NCBI GenBank assembly: GCA_021462625.1
Contig: JAJNAU010000004.1
Location: 1 to 57,695, forward strand
DNA from: Shewanella sp.
Lineage (GTDB): Bacteria > Pseudomonadota > Gammaproteobacteria > Enterobacterales > Shewanellaceae
Reading direction: 5' to 3'
Length of the DNA: 57,695 bases
Made by a program: the position numbers and the translations under genes. The notes beneath the pieces were generated by a model. That model saw nothing but the letters and a program-made list of their open reading frames with translations. It did not search any database and was not told where the DNA came from. Positions 19,621 through 31,518 of this stretch are shown here, piece by piece. Position 1 is the stretch's first letter. Each line of letters starts with the position of its first letter.

Positions 19621-19917
19621 GGCACGCTCCTTCTGTCGTCTGAAAAATACTCAGCCATGCTAGCAGGGAATTTCCCAACTCCCTAGTCTCTGACGGCAAA
19701 TTAATGTAGGGTTACCGTCTACTTCATACTTTTGATAATTTATCCAACAAGTTGGCACAATTTTAGCCAACTTGAGGCATAACTGGAGTACTCCAGGCCA
19801 ACGGAATGTCAAGACCCCAAATGACGTACCACATAGCGCAAAGCTCCAGAACAATATAGTGCTCGCTTGTTGTCTTATACCAAACCGCATAGGTGGTTGG
19901 TATTCGTCTTTATAGTA

Positions 19918-19961
19918 GTTTGCCTCACCTCCTAACGTAACGCTTAGGAGGTGAGGCAAAC
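19918..19961. repeat. Perfect 18-bp inverted repeat with 8-nt loop
   Basis: GTTTGCCTCACCTCCTAA-CGTAACGC-TTAGGAGGTGAGGCAAAC. Confidence 0.95.
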
Positions 19962-19970
19962 CATCTAATT

Positions 19971-19990
19971 AACCCCGCAGCCGCGGGGTT
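19971..19990. terminator. GC-rich hairpin at the 3' end of cydX
   Basis: AACCCCGCAGCCGCGGGGTT. Confidence 0.55.
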
Positions 19991-20004
19991 CACCAAGGCC
20001 TTGA

Positions 20005-20121
20005 TTACTGATCCTGATTAGGGGTTCTATCCATGTTTTCGGTGTTTTCAAGCCACAGGGCGTTGATAATACCAAATGAGCAGGCCAGCAATACGCCCAG
20101 AATCCAAGTGAAATACCACAT
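20005..20121 (-). CDS. cydX: Cytochrome bd oxidase small subunit CydX (38 aa)
   Basis: MWYFTWILGVLLACSFGIINALWLENTENMDRTPNQDQ; immediately downstream of cydB; not in the supplied ORF track. Confidence 0.93.
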   Translation of the reverse strand: MWYFTWILGVLLACSFGIINALWLENTENMDRTPNQDQ

Positions 20122-20138
20122 ACTAATCTTCTCCTAAA

Positions 20139-21278
20139 TCAGTAAAGTGAAGTCTTGTTGTCTTCAATGTACTGACGGTTCAGTCGGCCGTACATCTTGA
20201 TGTAAGTCCAGATGGTGTAGCTCAGGACGATAGGCACGAAAATAATCGCAGCCCAGGTCATCACTGTCAAAGTCATCTGGCTGGCAGTGGCATCCCACAT
20301 GGTCAGGCTCACATTCGGCTCCAGAGAAGATGGCATCACGAATGGGAACATAGCTGCACCACAGGTCAGGATCACACCGGCAATCGCCAGGGAGCTGAAC
20401 GCAAAGGCAAAGCCAGAACGGTTCATGCGACTGAACAGAGCAACCAGCAGCGGCATAGCCAAACCCAATACAGGGAACAGCATGGTCACTGGATACTTGT
20501 CATAGTTTGCCATCCAGGCACCGGATACCAGCTCAACGGTTTTACCCGCAGGGTTAGATGCCGCAGCAGTATCAATCACAGAAGTGATCACATAACCATC
20601 AATACCTTTAGCCAGCCAAATACCGGCAACTGCGAACAATACCACCAGCGCAACAGCTGCAACCTGAGCCGCCTTGGCGGCACGGGCACGCAGTTCACCT
20701 TCGGTCTTCATCTGCAACCAGGTCGCACCCTGCATCATAAACATGGATACAGATACCAGCCCCGCCAGTAGGCCGTATGGGTTCAACAGACCAAACAGGT
20801 TGCCTTCATAGTAAGCACGCAGGTACTCATCAAAGTGGAAAGGTACACCCTGCAGCAAGTTACCGAATGCCACACCGATGATCAGTGGTGGAATGAAGCT
20901 ACCGAAGAACAGTGCCCAGTCCCAGGTCTTGCGCCATCTTGGATCTTCAATCTTGGAGCGATAATCGAAACCAACCGGACGCAGGAACAGTGCCAGCAGT
21001 ACCAGAACCATGGCTACATAGAAGCCGGAGAAAGATACCGCATAAACTGTTGGCCATGCTGCGAACAGTGCACCACCGGCAGTGACCAACCACACCTGGT
21101 TACCATCCCAGTGAGGGGCAACAGTGTTGAGCATCACACGGCGTTCAGTGTCATCTTTGCCCAGAATAGGCAGCAAAGCACCTACACCCATATCAAAGCC
21201 GTCGGTAACCGCAAAGCCGATAAACAATACGCCTACCAGGGCCCACCAGATAAATCTCAGGATTTCATAATCAAACAT
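20139..21278 (-). CDS. cydB: Cytochrome bd ubiquinol oxidase subunit II
   Basis: MFDYEILRFIWWALVGVLFIGFAVTDGFDMGVGALLP. Confidence 0.97.
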   Translation of the reverse strand: MFDYEILRFIWWALVGVLFIGFAVTDGFDMGVGALLPILGKDDTERRVMLNTVAPHWDGNQVWLVTAGGALFAAWPTVYAVSFSGFYVAMVLVLLALFLRPVGFDYRSKIEDPRWRKTWDWALFFGSFIPPLIIGVAFGNLLQGVPFHFDEYLRAYYEGNLFGLLNPYGLLAGLVSVSMFMMQGATWLQMKTEGELRARAAKAAQVAAVALVVLFAVAGIWLAKGIDGYVITSVIDTAAASNPAGKTVELVSGAWMANYDKYPVTMLFPVLGLAMPLLVALFSRMNRSGFAFAFSSLAIAGVILTCGAAMFPFVMPSSLEPNVSLTMWDATASQMTLTVMTWAAIIFVPIVLSYTIWTYIKMYGRLNRQYIEDNKTSLY

Positions 21279-21290
21279 GGTATTCCCCTA

Positions 21291-22847
21291 TCAAGCTTCC
21301 AGCTTCTCAAAGTGATAACGACCCGTCTTCAGGCTGCTGGGGCCCAGGCGCGCAAACTTCAGCATCAGATAAACTTCTACGACCAGCAATACAGTGTAGA
21401 AAGCAGTGATAGTGATGATACTGAACCAGATGTCACTGACAGACAGGCTGGAGGCAGACATAAAGGTCGGCAGAACTTCAGAGATGGTCCATGGCTGACG
21501 GCCGTATTCGGCAACGAACCAACCACACTCAATAGCGATCCACGGCAGTGGCAAGCTGAACAGCGCCGCCTTCAGAACCCATGGCTTTTCATCAATCTTG
21601 TGGCGAGTGCTCTGCCAGAAAGCTGCAGCGAATACAAACAGCATTACAAAGCCCAGAGCAACCATGATACGGAAGCTGAAGAACAAAGGCGCTACCGATG
21701 GAATAGAAGAACGGGCTGCTGCCTTAATCTGCTCTTCAGTGGCATCAACTACCTTGTCCGTGTACGGCTTGAGCAGCAGGCCGTAACCCAGGTCAACCTT
21801 GGCCGCTTCGAAGGCAGCACGCAGTTCTGGGGTTTCATTGCCGGCACGCAGCTCTTCGAGCATAGCGTATGCCTTCATGCCGTTACGGATACGGACTTCG
21901 TGCTCTGTCACCAGATCGTGGATACCGGTTACCTGCTCATCCAGCGAACGGGTCGCGATGATACCCATGACATAAGGGATCTTGATGGCATAGTCGGTTT
22001 TCATGGTTTCATCATTTGGGAAACCAAAGGCGGTAAAGGCTGCCGGGGCTGGCTCAGTGTGCCATTCAGCTTCAATCGCAGCCAGTTTCACCCTCTGAAC
22101 TTCACCGGTTTCATAACCGGATTCGTCACCCAACACGATTACAGACAGGATAGCGGCCACACCAAAGCTAGCGGCAATAGCGAAAGAGCGACGGGCGAAT
22201 GGCAAGTCACGCTTCTTCAGAATGTAGTAGGAGCTGATGGCCAGTACGAACATAGCGCCCGTCACATAACCGGAAGCGACAGTGTGTACAAACTTAACCT
22301 GAGCAACCGGGTTGAACAGTACTTCGGCGAAGCTGGTCATTTCCATTCGCATGGTTTCGTAATTGAATACGCTACCCACAGGGTTTTGCATCCAACCGTT
22401 GGCAACCAGGATCCACAGTGCTGACAGGTTGCTGCCCAGAGCAACCATCCAGGTTACTGCCAGGTGTTGACGCTTACTGAAGCGATCCCAACCGAAGAAG
22501 AACATACCCACCATGGTGGATTCAAGGAAGAACGCCATCAGACCTTCAATGGCCAGTGGGGCGCCAAAGATATCACCCACATAGTGGGAATAGTAAGACC
22601 AGTTGGTACCAAACTGGAATTCCATGGCCAGACCTGTGGTCACACCCAAGGCAAAGTTAATACCAAACAGCTTGCCCCAGAATTTGGTCATGTCCTTATA
22701 GATCTGCTTGTTAGTCATTACATACAATGACTCCATAATTGCAAGCAGGAAGGCCATGCCTAGAGTGAGAGGAACAAACAGGAAGTGATACATCGCTGTC
22801 AGCGCAAACTGCAGGCGCGATAGCTCTACAACCTCTTCAACAATCAT
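21291..22847 (-). CDS. cydA: Cytochrome bd ubiquinol oxidase subunit I
   Basis: [34 protein letters not shown]. Confidence 0.97.
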   Translation of the reverse strand: MIVEEVVELSRLQFALTAMYHFLFVPLTLGMAFLLAIMESLYVMTNKQIYKDMTKFWGKLFGINFALGVTTGLAMEFQFGTNWSYYSHYVGDIFGAPLAIEGLMAFFLESTMVGMFFFGWDRFSKRQHLAVTWMVALGSNLSALWILVANGWMQNPVGSVFNYETMRMEMTSFAEVLFNPVAQVKFVHTVASGYVTGAMFVLAISSYYILKKRDLPFARRSFAIAASFGVAAILSVIVLGDESGYETGEVQRVKLAAIEAEWHTEPAPAAFTAFGFPNDETMKTDYAIKIPYVMGIIATRSLDEQVTGIHDLVTEHEVRIRNGMKAYAMLEELRAGNETPELRAAFEAAKVDLGYGLLLKPYTDKVVDATEEQIKAAARSSIPSVAPLFFSFRIMVALGFVMLFVFAAAFWQSTRHKIDEKPWVLKAALFSLPLPWIAIECGWFVAEYGRQPWTISEVLPTFMSASSLSVSDIWFSIITITAFYTVLLVVEVYLMLKFARLGPSSLKTGRYHFEKLEA

Positions 22848-23017
22848 TAGTCTCTCCTTACTTGGAACTGGATACCGACAAAAACATCGACCAGAATCTG
22901 TGTAAGTTGGTTAAATTTTTAATTTGCTTATCTCAAATCGAGGTAAACATCCTTTTTGTGTCAGCTTGCCAGATTTTAGGGGAATATCCCCATAAAACAG
23001 TCACCCATCCACGCAAT

Positions 23018-23033
23018 TGAGACGCAGCTCACA
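23018..23033. promoter_or_regulatory. Putative CRP-type site upstream of cydA
   Basis: TGAGACGCAGCTCACA against TGTGAN6TCACA (one core mismatch). Confidence 0.5.
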
Positions 23034-23549
23034 TTACACAACAGTGTAGCAAGCATCATCACGTAGAAGGCTGACCAAAATACTCACAAGCTAATATTTT
23101 CAATTAGTTATGAAAATACAAGCTTATATACCGCTTAATTTTATACCACTCGCATTTGATATAAATCAATCTAATTCAAGGTGTTGACATCGTTTTGCGG
23201 AGAACAACACAGTTCTGCCGCAACCACCATTGCCAACCACATCAAAATGCAGTAGGGAAGCGACAACACCAAAAACAAACTTAATTTTTATCAAACTTCA
23301 CCACAAATCCAAGCAAAAATCGACATAAATCCAAATATTAACATTTAAGATTCAATTACACACGATATCACACTTGTAAACTTCAGTTACAACTTACATT
23401 AAAATACATATAAATCAACGAGATAGAGTTATAACCGGATTAATCAAAGCAAATCTTTAATTAGTTTTATTATTGATAGCATGGACTTTTTCTCGTTTGA
23501 ACAACTAAGCCACAATTAATAACATATGCCCTGTGTTAAGGAGACGCCT

Positions 23550-23578
23550 GATACACCCAACAAGCAGTATGGTGTGTC
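23550..23578. promoter_or_regulatory. Leader hairpin upstream of the 25-aa microORF
   Basis: GATACACC-caacaagcagtat-GGTGTGTC. Confidence 0.5.
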
Positions 23579-23621
23579 AACTCCGCGCACCTATCATCGA
23601 ATTTGTGTGGGGAAATTTGCT

Positions 23622-23699
23622 ATGAAACAGTTTTTTGAACGTCTAGTTAACTATTACCGCCCTGTTTTTGTTGAGCTTTTTAAGTCAAGAGAGCTCTAA
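23622..23699 (+). CDS. Candidate 25-aa microprotein MKQFFERLVNYYRPVFVELFKSREL
   Basis: ATG preceded by a GGGGA-type ribosome-binding site; upstream hairpin and downstream terminator-like hairpin; not in the ORF track. Confidence 0.45.
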   Translation: MKQFFERLVNYYRPVFVELFKSREL

Positions 23700-23747
23700 T
23701 TCAGGTAAAGACAGTTTTACTATTCTTAAGTTTTGTTAACGCAAACC

Positions 23748-23782
23748 TAGCTCGGTTACTGATAAAGCGACCGGGCTTTTTC
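23748..23782 (+). terminator. Terminator-like hairpin downstream of the microORF
   Basis: AGCTCGGTTACTGATAAAGCGACCGGGCTTTTT. Confidence 0.5.
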
Positions 23783-24056
23783 CGTCTTCATCACTGGATA
23801 CCATTGTTCATTAAAACCCCACTTTTCTGTAAATACACAATTCAAGATACCTCAAACCAATATTTCATCTACTTTGGTATTTACTGATACTCCAGCATTC
23901 GCCCACATCTGCCTTCACCCGCCTATCTGAGAAAACAGATCGAAATGTTATCCTGCCTGCGCCGCTGTTTTTTGGCTGTTACATTTTCCTTCATCAACTT
24001 ACATACACTTAAGATACGAACAAAATCCTGTGGATCTCATAGATTTTTTTGAAATA

Positions 24057-24083
24057 AAAAAAGCAGCCTTAACGCTGCTTTAT
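24057..24083. terminator. Terminator hairpin downstream of purL
   Basis: AAAAAAAGCAGCCTTAACGCTGCTTTA. Confidence 0.6.
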
Positions 24084-24116
24084 TCTATTGAATAGGAGCT
24101 GTTGAATGGCTCCGAA

Positions 24117-27100
24117 CTACCCCAGTTTTACCCTGGCGTTACGGAACATTCGCATCCATGGGCTATCTTCACCCCATTCATCCGGATGCCAGGAGTTGGC
24201 CACAGTACGGAATACCCGCTCTGGATGCGGCATCATCAGGGTGACACGGCCATCCAGGCTTGTGATACCGGTAATGCCATTTGGTGAACCATTGGGGTTC
24301 AATGGATACTGCTTGGCAATATTACCGTTGCCATCCACATAACGCAGCGCGACAGTGCCAGATGCTTCTGCACCCATCAGTGCATCAACGGATGCAAACT
24401 CTGCCCTGCCCTCGCCATGAGATACGGCGATTGGCATGCGTGAGCCGGCCATACCTTCAAAGAACAAAGAGGGGCTGGGCTGTACCTCTACCAATGAAAA
24501 TCTGGCCTCAAAGCGCTCAGAGCGGTTACGCACGAAGTGTGGCCAATGCTCAGTGCCGGGAATAATCGACTTGAGATTAGATAACATCTGGCAGCCGTTA
24601 CACACCCCCAGCGCAAAGCTGTCGCCACGCTCGAAGAAGCGGCTGAACTCTTCACGGGCCAGATCATTGAACAAAATGGACTTGGCCCAGCCTTCCCCCG
24701 CGCCAAGCACGTCGCCATAAGAGAAGCCACCACAGGCCACCAGCCCCTGGAACTCGGCTAGGCTGATGCGACCGGACAAAATGTCCGACATGTGTACATC
24801 GCGGCTTTCAAAGCCGGCGCGATCAAACGCGGCGGCCATCTCCAGATGAGAATTCACCCCCTGCTCACGCAGGATGGCCATTTTAGGCACGGCGCCTTTG
24901 AGGAAGTAAGGCACTGCCACATCCTCGCTCGGGTCAAAGCTAAGATCCACTGTCAAACCTGGATTATTGATATCCAGCTTGAGCTCGAACTCTTCCTTTG
25001 CACATTGTGGGTTGTCACGCATTGCCTGCATACGGTAAGTGGTTTCTGACCAGCGTTTACGCAGGGCAACCAGAGACTCACTGTAAACTTCCCGCTCGCC
25101 GTCATACACAGACATCAGCATATCATCCGTCAGATTACCAATTAGATGACAGTTAACACCCACATCGTCAAAACGACTGATAATCTCCTGGGCATCACTT
25201 GCCGGGATCTGCAGTACGCCGCCCAGTTCTTCATTGAACAGACGGGAAATATCATCCCCTTCAATACCGCCCAGATTGATGTACAGACCTGTATTGCCGG
25301 TAAACGCCATTTCCGCCAGGGTTACCAACAGCCCCCCGTCACTGCGATCGTGGTAAGCAATCACTTGCCTGTCGGCCACCAACTGCTGGGTCAGATTGAA
25401 GAAGCCTTTGAGGTTGGCAGGCTTGTCCAGATCCGGCGCGGCATCTCCCAACTCGCCGTAAACCTGTGCCAAACAGGAGCCCCCCAGACGCTGCTTGCCA
25501 TCCGCCAAATCCACCAGCAACAGCGCAGTCGCGCCTCTATCGCTGCGCAGCTCAGGCGTCACGGTATTACGGATATCACGCACCACACCAAAAGCGGAAA
25601 TCACCAGTGACAAAGGCGCGGTGACACGCTTTTCTTCACCGTTTTCCTGCCAGGCCGTCTTCATGGACATAGAGTCTTTGCCCACGGGAATGGTCAGCCC
25701 AAGCTCTGGGCACAGCTCTTCACCCACGGCTTTGACCGCTTCGTACAGCCCGGCATCTTCGCCCGGGTGACCGGCTGCAGCCATCCAGTTGGCAGACAGT
25801 TTGATACGCTTCAAATCACCGATATCAGCACCGGCAATATTCATAATCGACTCGGCCACCGCCATCCGGGCAGAGGCGCCGAAATCAAGCAGCGCTAGCG
25901 GCGTGCGCTCACCCATGGACATAGCCTCACCGGCATAGGAGTCAAAGCTGGCCGCAGTCACCGCGCAGTCCGCCACCGGCACCTGCCAAGGACCAACCAT
26001 CTGATCCCGGTTCACCAGACCGGTCACTGTACGATCGCCAATGGTGATCAGGAACGTCTTGTCCGCCACTGTCGGCAGGCTCAGCACGCGGGATACAGCC
26101 TCTTTGATATCCATCGCGGCAGTGTCCAGCGCCTTACCTTCGGCCTTGAGAGTGCTGGCTTCACGGCTCATCTTGGGTGGTTTTCCCAGCAGTACTTCCA
26201 GCGGCAAATCGATTGGCTGATTGTCGAAGTGGTTGTCGTTCAGCAGCAGGTGCTGCTCTTGAGTGGCTTCACCCACTAGGGCAAAAGGTGCTCGCTCTCG
26301 TTCACAGATAGCGGCAAAGGTGTCCAGATCTTCAGCGGCTACAGACAACACATAACGCTCCTGGGACTCGTTACACCAGATCTCCAGCGGGCTCATGCCC
26401 GGTTCATCGGACAGCACATTGCGCAGCTCAAACTTACCACCACGACCGCCATCACTCACCAGCTCAGGCAACGCATTGGACAGACCGCCCGCACCGACAT
26501 CGTGAATAAACTGGATGGGGTTGGCATCGCCCATTTGCCAGCAGCTGTCTATCACTTCCTGACAGCGACGCTCCATTTCCGGGTTTTCACGCTGCACAGA
26601 GGCAAAGTCTAAGTCTTCGCTGGACTGACCGGAGGCCATAGAGGATGCCGCACCACCGCCTAGACCGATATTCATGGCCGGACCACCCAGTACAATCAGC
26701 TTGGCGCCAACAGTAATCTCACCTTTCTGCACATGGTCTTGACGAATATTGCCAAGGCCACCGGCCAGCATAATCGGCTTGTGGTAACCACGAACCTCCA
26801 CACCATTGTGACTTGCCACTTCCTGCTCATAGGTACGGAAATATCCCAGCAGCGCCGGACGGCCAAATTCGTTGTTGAAGGCAGCTCCTCCCAGCGGGCC
26901 ATCCATCATAATATCCAGCGCCGAGACAATCCGCTCAGGCTTGCCATAATCCCCTTCCCAGGGCTGAACAAAGCCCGGGATCTTGAGATTGGATACACAG
27001 AAGCCAGTCAGCCCCGCCTTAGGTTTGGATCCACGACCGGTCGCGCCTTCATCGCGGATCTCACCGCCACTGCCGGTAGCCGCACCGGGATAAGGACTGA

Positions 27101-27998
27101 TGGCGGTCGGGTGGTTATGGGTTTCCACCTTCATCAGCACATGCATAGGCTCGGTGTGGTAACGGTAAATCCCGTCGGCATCAGGGAAGAAACGACCGGC
27201 GACAGAGCCTTCCATCACAGCAGCGTTATCTTTATAGGCAGACAACACATGGTCCGGCGTTTTTTCAAAGGTATTTTTGATCATCTTGAACAGCGACTTA
27301 GGCTGCAGTTCGCCATCAATGGTCCAGTCGGCGTTGAAGATCTTATGACGGCAATGTTCAGAGTTAGCCTGAGCGAACATCATCAGTTCGATGTCGTTGG
27401 GGTTGCGCTCCAGACGGACAAAGTTTTCCACCAGATAGTCGATTTCATCCTCGGCCAGAGCCAGGCCCATCTCACCATTTGCCACCACCAGCGCTCGCCT
27501 GCCTTCGCCCAGGATATCAACACTGCGCAGCACACCCGGCTCAGTATGGGCAAACAGCATGGTGGCCTGCTCAAAGTCAGCCAATACCATTTCCATCATG
27601 CGGTCATGGATAAGTGACTTAACGGCAGTCAACTGGGAATCGCTCAATTCACCCTCAATGTAATAGGCAATACCCCGCTCAAGACGCCGAATTTTAGTCA
27701 GGCCGCAGTTATGGGCAATGTCGGTAGCTTTGGAGGACCAGGGAGAAATGGTGCCGGGACGGGGAGTGACGAAAAGCAAGATACCGCTGGGGGCGTGGAT
27801 GTCCATGGATGGACCATAAGTGAGGATTTGGTTGAGCTGCGAAGACTCCTTGTCATCCAGTGGCTCACTCAAGTCGGCCAAATGAATGTATTCGGCATAA
27901 ATCTGACTGACCGGAAGGGACTCACTGCTGAATGCTGAAAGCAGTTTCTGCATCCGAAAAATCGACAGTGCAGGGGCTCCGCGGATGATCTCCATCAC
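24117..27998 (-). CDS. purL: Phosphoribosylformylglycinamidine synthase
   Basis: 1293 aa; [20 protein letters not shown]-terminal glutaminase domain with [12 protein letters not shown]. Confidence 0.97.
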   Translation of the reverse strand: MMEIIRGAPALSIFRMQKLLSAFSSESLPVSQIYAEYIHLADLSEPLDDKESSQLNQILTYGPSMDIHAPSGILLFVTPRPGTISPWSSKATDIAHNCGLTKIRRLERGIAYYIEGELSDSQLTAVKSLIHDRMMEMVLADFEQATMLFAHTEPGVLRSVDILGEGRRALVVANGEMGLALAEDEIDYLVENFVRLERNPNDIELMMFAQANSEHCRHKIFNADWTIDGELQPKSLFKMIKNTFEKTPDHVLSAYKDNAAVMEGSVAGRFFPDADGIYRYHTEPMHVLMKVETHNHPTAISPYPGAATGSGGEIRDEGATGRGSKPKAGLTGFCVSNLKIPGFVQPWEGDYGKPERIVSALDIMMDGPLGGAAFNNEFGRPALLGYFRTYEQEVASHNGVEVRGYHKPIMLAGGLGNIRQDHVQKGEITVGAKLIVLGGPAMNIGLGGGAASSMASGQSSEDLDFASVQRENPEMERRCQEVIDSCWQMGDANPIQFIHDVGAGGLSNALPELVSDGGRGGKFELRNVLSDEPGMSPLEIWCNESQERYVLSVAAEDLDTFAAICERERAPFALVGEATQEQHLLLNDNHFDNQPIDLPLEVLLGKPPKMSREASTLKAEGKALDTAAMDIKEAVSRVLSLPTVADKTFLITIGDRTVTGLVNRDQMVGPWQVPVADCAVTAASFDSYAGEAMSMGERTPLALLDFGASARMAVAESIMNIAGADIGDLKRIKLSANWMAAAGHPGEDAGLYEAVKAVGEELCPELGLTIPVGKDSMSMKTAWQENGEEKRVTAPLSLVISAFGVVRDIRNTVTPELRSDRGATALLLVDLADGKQRLGGSCLAQVYGELGDAAPDLDKPANLKGFFNLTQQLVADRQVIAYHDRSDGGLLVTLAEMAFTGNTGLYINLGGIEGDDISRLFNEELGGVLQIPASDAQEIISRFDDVGVNCHLIGNLTDDMLMSVYDGEREVYSESLVALRKRWSETTYRMQAMRDNPQCAKEEFELKLDINNPGLTVDLSFDPSEDVAVPYFLKGAVPKMAILREQGVNSHLEMAAAFDRAGFESRDVHMSDILSGRISLAEFQGLVACGGFSYGDVLGAGEGWAKSILFNDLAREEFSRFFERGDSFALGVCNGCQMLSNLKSIIPGTEHWPHFVRNRSERFEARFSLVEVQPSPSLFFEGMAGSRMPIAVSHGEGRAEFASVDALMGAEASGTVALRYVDGNGNIAKQYPLNPNGSPNGITGITSLDGRVTLMMPHPERVFRTVANSWHPDEWGEDSPWMRMFRNARVKLG

Positions 27999-28327
27999 GT
28001 CTTTTCACCTTTTTATTTTTTAGTAATACCCGGGCAGGAGCAGATCCCTCGCAGCATGAAAACCGGGCGTAGCCTGCGTTTCACCGCTGTTCTTTGGATC
28101 TTCCGATAGCCTGGGTATACAGGGTAAGAGAAGGCCGTATTATAGGAAAAAGTGGCCCACAAATCATCAAATTGAAATGGAGAAACGGGCTGGATTTGTG
28201 CTATAAACACGCCTCGCCGCCGAAAACATTTTCCCCATAATCAAACGATAGGGTGACAACGCCTCCAAGCCGAGGCCAACCATTCGGCTTATTGCTTTTT
28301 TTATCTACTGTCGCAATATTGTTCTCT

Positions 28328-29761
28328 ATGACTTTTAAACACCTGTTGACGGCTTTGCTGTTCCTGCCTGCACTGTCGGGCTGCAACCCTGAGCCTGTCT
28401 CACCACCACCGCCAGCCGAACGCAGCGTGCTGCGGGTGGGGACGCTCTACGGCCCCCAAATCTACGTCAGCACCGGCCAGGGTCTCAGTGGCTTCGACTA
28501 TGAGCTTGCCGACAAATTTGCCCGCTATCTGGACAAACCGCTGAAGATGTTGCCCTACAGCTCTATCAAAGAGCTGTACCAGGCACTGAAGCGCGATGAC
28601 ATCGATATCATCGCCGCAGGCATGACCGACACCCCGGCCCGGCGTCAGCAGTTTCGACTGGGTCCACCTTTATATGAGGTGGATCAGGTGTTGGTCTACA
28701 AAGAAGGCAACAAACCTCAGGATGATCTGAATCAGCTGAGCAGCGGTTTAACTGTGCTAGCCGACTCCTCTTTTGTCGATACCCTGATCGAGCTCAAACA
28801 GCAATACCCGGATCTCAACTGGCAACAGGTGGTCGACAAAGACGGTGAAGAGCTGTTGGAAATGGTGGCTAACGGTGATATCCCCTATACCGTTGCCGAC
28901 TCGTCATCACTACAGATAAATCGCCGCTTCCTGCCAGAGCTGCGAATTGCGAGAGTACTGGAGACTAACCAGAGTGTGGTATGGCTATTGTCTCCCCGTG
29001 ACTCTGACAAGCTGATGAGTCAGTTGCTGACATTCTGGGATACCGAAAAGCGCAACGGTACCCTCGAACAGTTAAATGAGAAGTACTTTGGCCATGTGCA
29101 GCGGTTCGACTATGTAGACACCCGTGCCTTTATCCGCGCAGTGGACAGCAAGTTACCCAAGTACCGCCCCTGGTTTGAGGAACACGCCGGGGATTTGGAC
29201 TGGCGCAAACTGGCGGCCACCGCTTATCAGGAATCCCATTGGAATCCTCATGCCCGCTCCCCTACCGGAGTGCGTGGCATGATGATGCTGACTCTACCCA
29301 CGGCCAAGCAAATGGGAATAAGCAATCGCCTGGATCCGAACCAAAGTATCCGCGGCGGTGCCAAGTACCTGAGCAATATCCTCAGCCGTATGCCGGAGTC
29401 TATTCCAGAAGATCAGCGTATGTGGTTTGCTCTGGCATCCTACAACATCGGCATGGGCCATGTTGAAGATGCCCGCAAACTAGCGCAATCCATTGGGCTG
29501 AATCCCAGCAGCTGGGGGGATGTTAAACAGGTGCTGCCACTGCTGCAAAAGCGCAAACATTACAGCAAAACCCGCTATGGCTATGCCAGAGGCAGCGAAG
29601 CGGCGCATTATGTGGACAATATCCGGCGTTACTATGACACTCTGGTGTGGCTGGACAACCAGGCACAAACGGCAGCATCAACCCTGCCTGCACAGGAAAC
29701 AGAAAGTGTGAGCCTGGATACCGCTTCTGCGGCGACATATCACAGCACGTTGAATAAATAA
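28328..29761 (+). CDS. mltF: Membrane-bound lytic murein transglycosylase F
   Basis: Lipobox [12 protein letters not shown]_bac_3 domain followed by SLT domain ([27 protein letters not shown]). Confidence 0.95.
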   Translation: MTFKHLLTALLFLPALSGCNPEPVSPPPPAERSVLRVGTLYGPQIYVSTGQGLSGFDYELADKFARYLDKPLKMLPYSSIKELYQALKRDDIDIIAAGMTDTPARRQQFRLGPPLYEVDQVLVYKEGNKPQDDLNQLSSGLTVLADSSFVDTLIELKQQYPDLNWQQVVDKDGEELLEMVANGDIPYTVADSSSLQINRRFLPELRIARVLETNQSVVWLLSPRDSDKLMSQLLTFWDTEKRNGTLEQLNEKYFGHVQRFDYVDTRAFIRAVDSKLPKYRPWFEEHAGDLDWRKLAATAYQESHWNPHARSPTGVRGMMMLTLPTAKQMGISNRLDPNQSIRGGAKYLSNILSRMPESIPEDQRMWFALASYNIGMGHVEDARKLAQSIGLNPSSWGDVKQVLPLLQKRKHYSKTRYGYARGSEAAHYVDNIRRYYDTLVWLDNQAQTAASTLPAQETESVSLDTASAATYHSTLNK

Positions 29762-29825
29762 TAAATTCCGCTGCACTTCATCTTTTCTTAATCAGGGATT
29801 GTGATAATGTGACTCTGAAGGACAA

Positions 29826-29875
29826 ACGGTATTTCTCTGCTTTTTTTGGGTACTTACGCCCCAGAGGATAACCGT
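29826..29875 (+). promoter_or_regulatory. Structured leader (two-tier inverted repeat) upstream of the 39-aa ORF
   Basis: ACGGT-atttCTCTG ... CAGAG-gataACCGT. Confidence 0.4.
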
Positions 29876-29891
29876 ATTAGGAGAAAGAAGT

Positions 29892-30011
29892 ATGAAAAAA
29901 AGAATTATCAACAACGCCGCACGCCGCCGCACCAACCAGAAAGCCCGCCACCACCGGACATTGCACCGCCAAAAGCTGTTTTTCACCTTTCTTCAGCAAC
30001 AAGCAGCCTGA
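29892..30011 (+). CDS. Candidate 39-aa highly basic microprotein
   Basis: MKKRIINNAARRRTNQKARHHRTLHRQKLFFTFLQQQAA; AGGAGAAAG ribosome-binding site; not in the ORF track. Confidence 0.6.
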   Translation: MKKRIINNAARRRTNQKARHHRTLHRQKLFFTFLQQQAA

Positions 30012-30014
30012 CGC

Positions 30015-30533
<519 letters not shown>

Positions 30534-30699
30534 TCACCTCAATCCGAGAAATAGTCACCTATGGGGGGCAGGAGTATAGCAAGGCATCACCGCAGACCTC
30601 TACCGACAAGAAAAATAAAAACCATAATTCGTCAACAGCCTGTGGCTATGCTCAAACAAGCGCGGCCCCTCCCCCTTCATGCTTTCGTACTACTTGGTG

Positions 30700-31443
30700 C
30701 GTTTAATCTAAGCTTATCAAATGACACCTAATTTTCCCCACTTACTGATCTGCGCTGGCCCGCATTCATCGCGACGCTAACCCTTGCCTTCTGGCTTTGG
30801 TTGCAGGCAAGCCACGCCCTACAGCGGCCAGATAATTGGTTGCTATTGATGCCAGTCCTTCTGCCATGCTGGTTTGGTCAGGATTACTGATGGCGGCCAC
30901 CAGAGTGGAGATCCCGGGCGTTCGATTCTACCTGTGCAGGGGTCTGTCATTGCAGTATCTGGCGGCATTACGCCTGCCTTGGTAATGCTTAAGCTTATGA
31001 GGCAATTGACAGAACACAGCCAGCTGCTCAGCGGGCTGGAGACCGCCAATTCGTTGGCTGTTCTGGCAAACAGCCGCAACACAGTCCAATCCCGTGCGAT
31101 GGCGGGCCATGCGCGCAAGGCGGCATAGCTGGTCATAGGCATTGATGACTTTGCGCTGCTGAAAACCACCCACGGCCTGGCATGCTGCGACTTTCAGCTT
31201 AATTAGTAACTTTATCCGCAAGCAGAACTGAGTCATCCGCTGGGGCGGCGAAGAGTTTATTATTGAGCTTGGTGCTGCTGATTTGAATACCGCCCGGGTC
31301 AAAGCCGTGCATCTCAGAATGACCATTGCTGAATATCCGTTTTGCTTTACCGGGCAACCGCTCAGGGTAACTGTAAGTATTGCTATCGCTAAATCCGATA
31401 ATCGTAAGCTGGCTTTATTGGCAGCCAAAACCACCATGGCCTA
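30700..31443 (+). pseudogene. Decayed diguanylate cyclase (GGDEF) gene
   Basis: In shifting frames: LVIGIDDFALLKTTHGLACCD and VIRWGGEEFIIELGAADLNTARVKAVHLRMTIAEYPF...VSIAIAK; multiple frameshifts and stops. Left boundary approximate. Confidence 0.75.
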
Positions 31444-31518
31444 ACTACCCGGCAAGGGTAACCGGATCCACCTACACCAGGGGCTCCGGACGCTGCTAAC
31501 GAGACAACACAGTCCCAA

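Noticed and set aside
20835-22424. 529-aa plus-strand ORF antisense to cydB/cydA
   Set aside because: Rich in Q/H/R/W, no recognisable domain; fully opposite two highly conserved genes; a mirror ORF caused by codon usage.
26733-27617. 294-aa plus-strand ORF antisense to purL
   Set aside because: Same antisense artefact; purL is clearly the coding strand.
28200-28240. PurR-like box (CGAAAACATTTTC) upstream of purL
   Set aside because: Only a partial match to ACGCAAACGTTTGCGT and no computation available; too weak to list as a feature.
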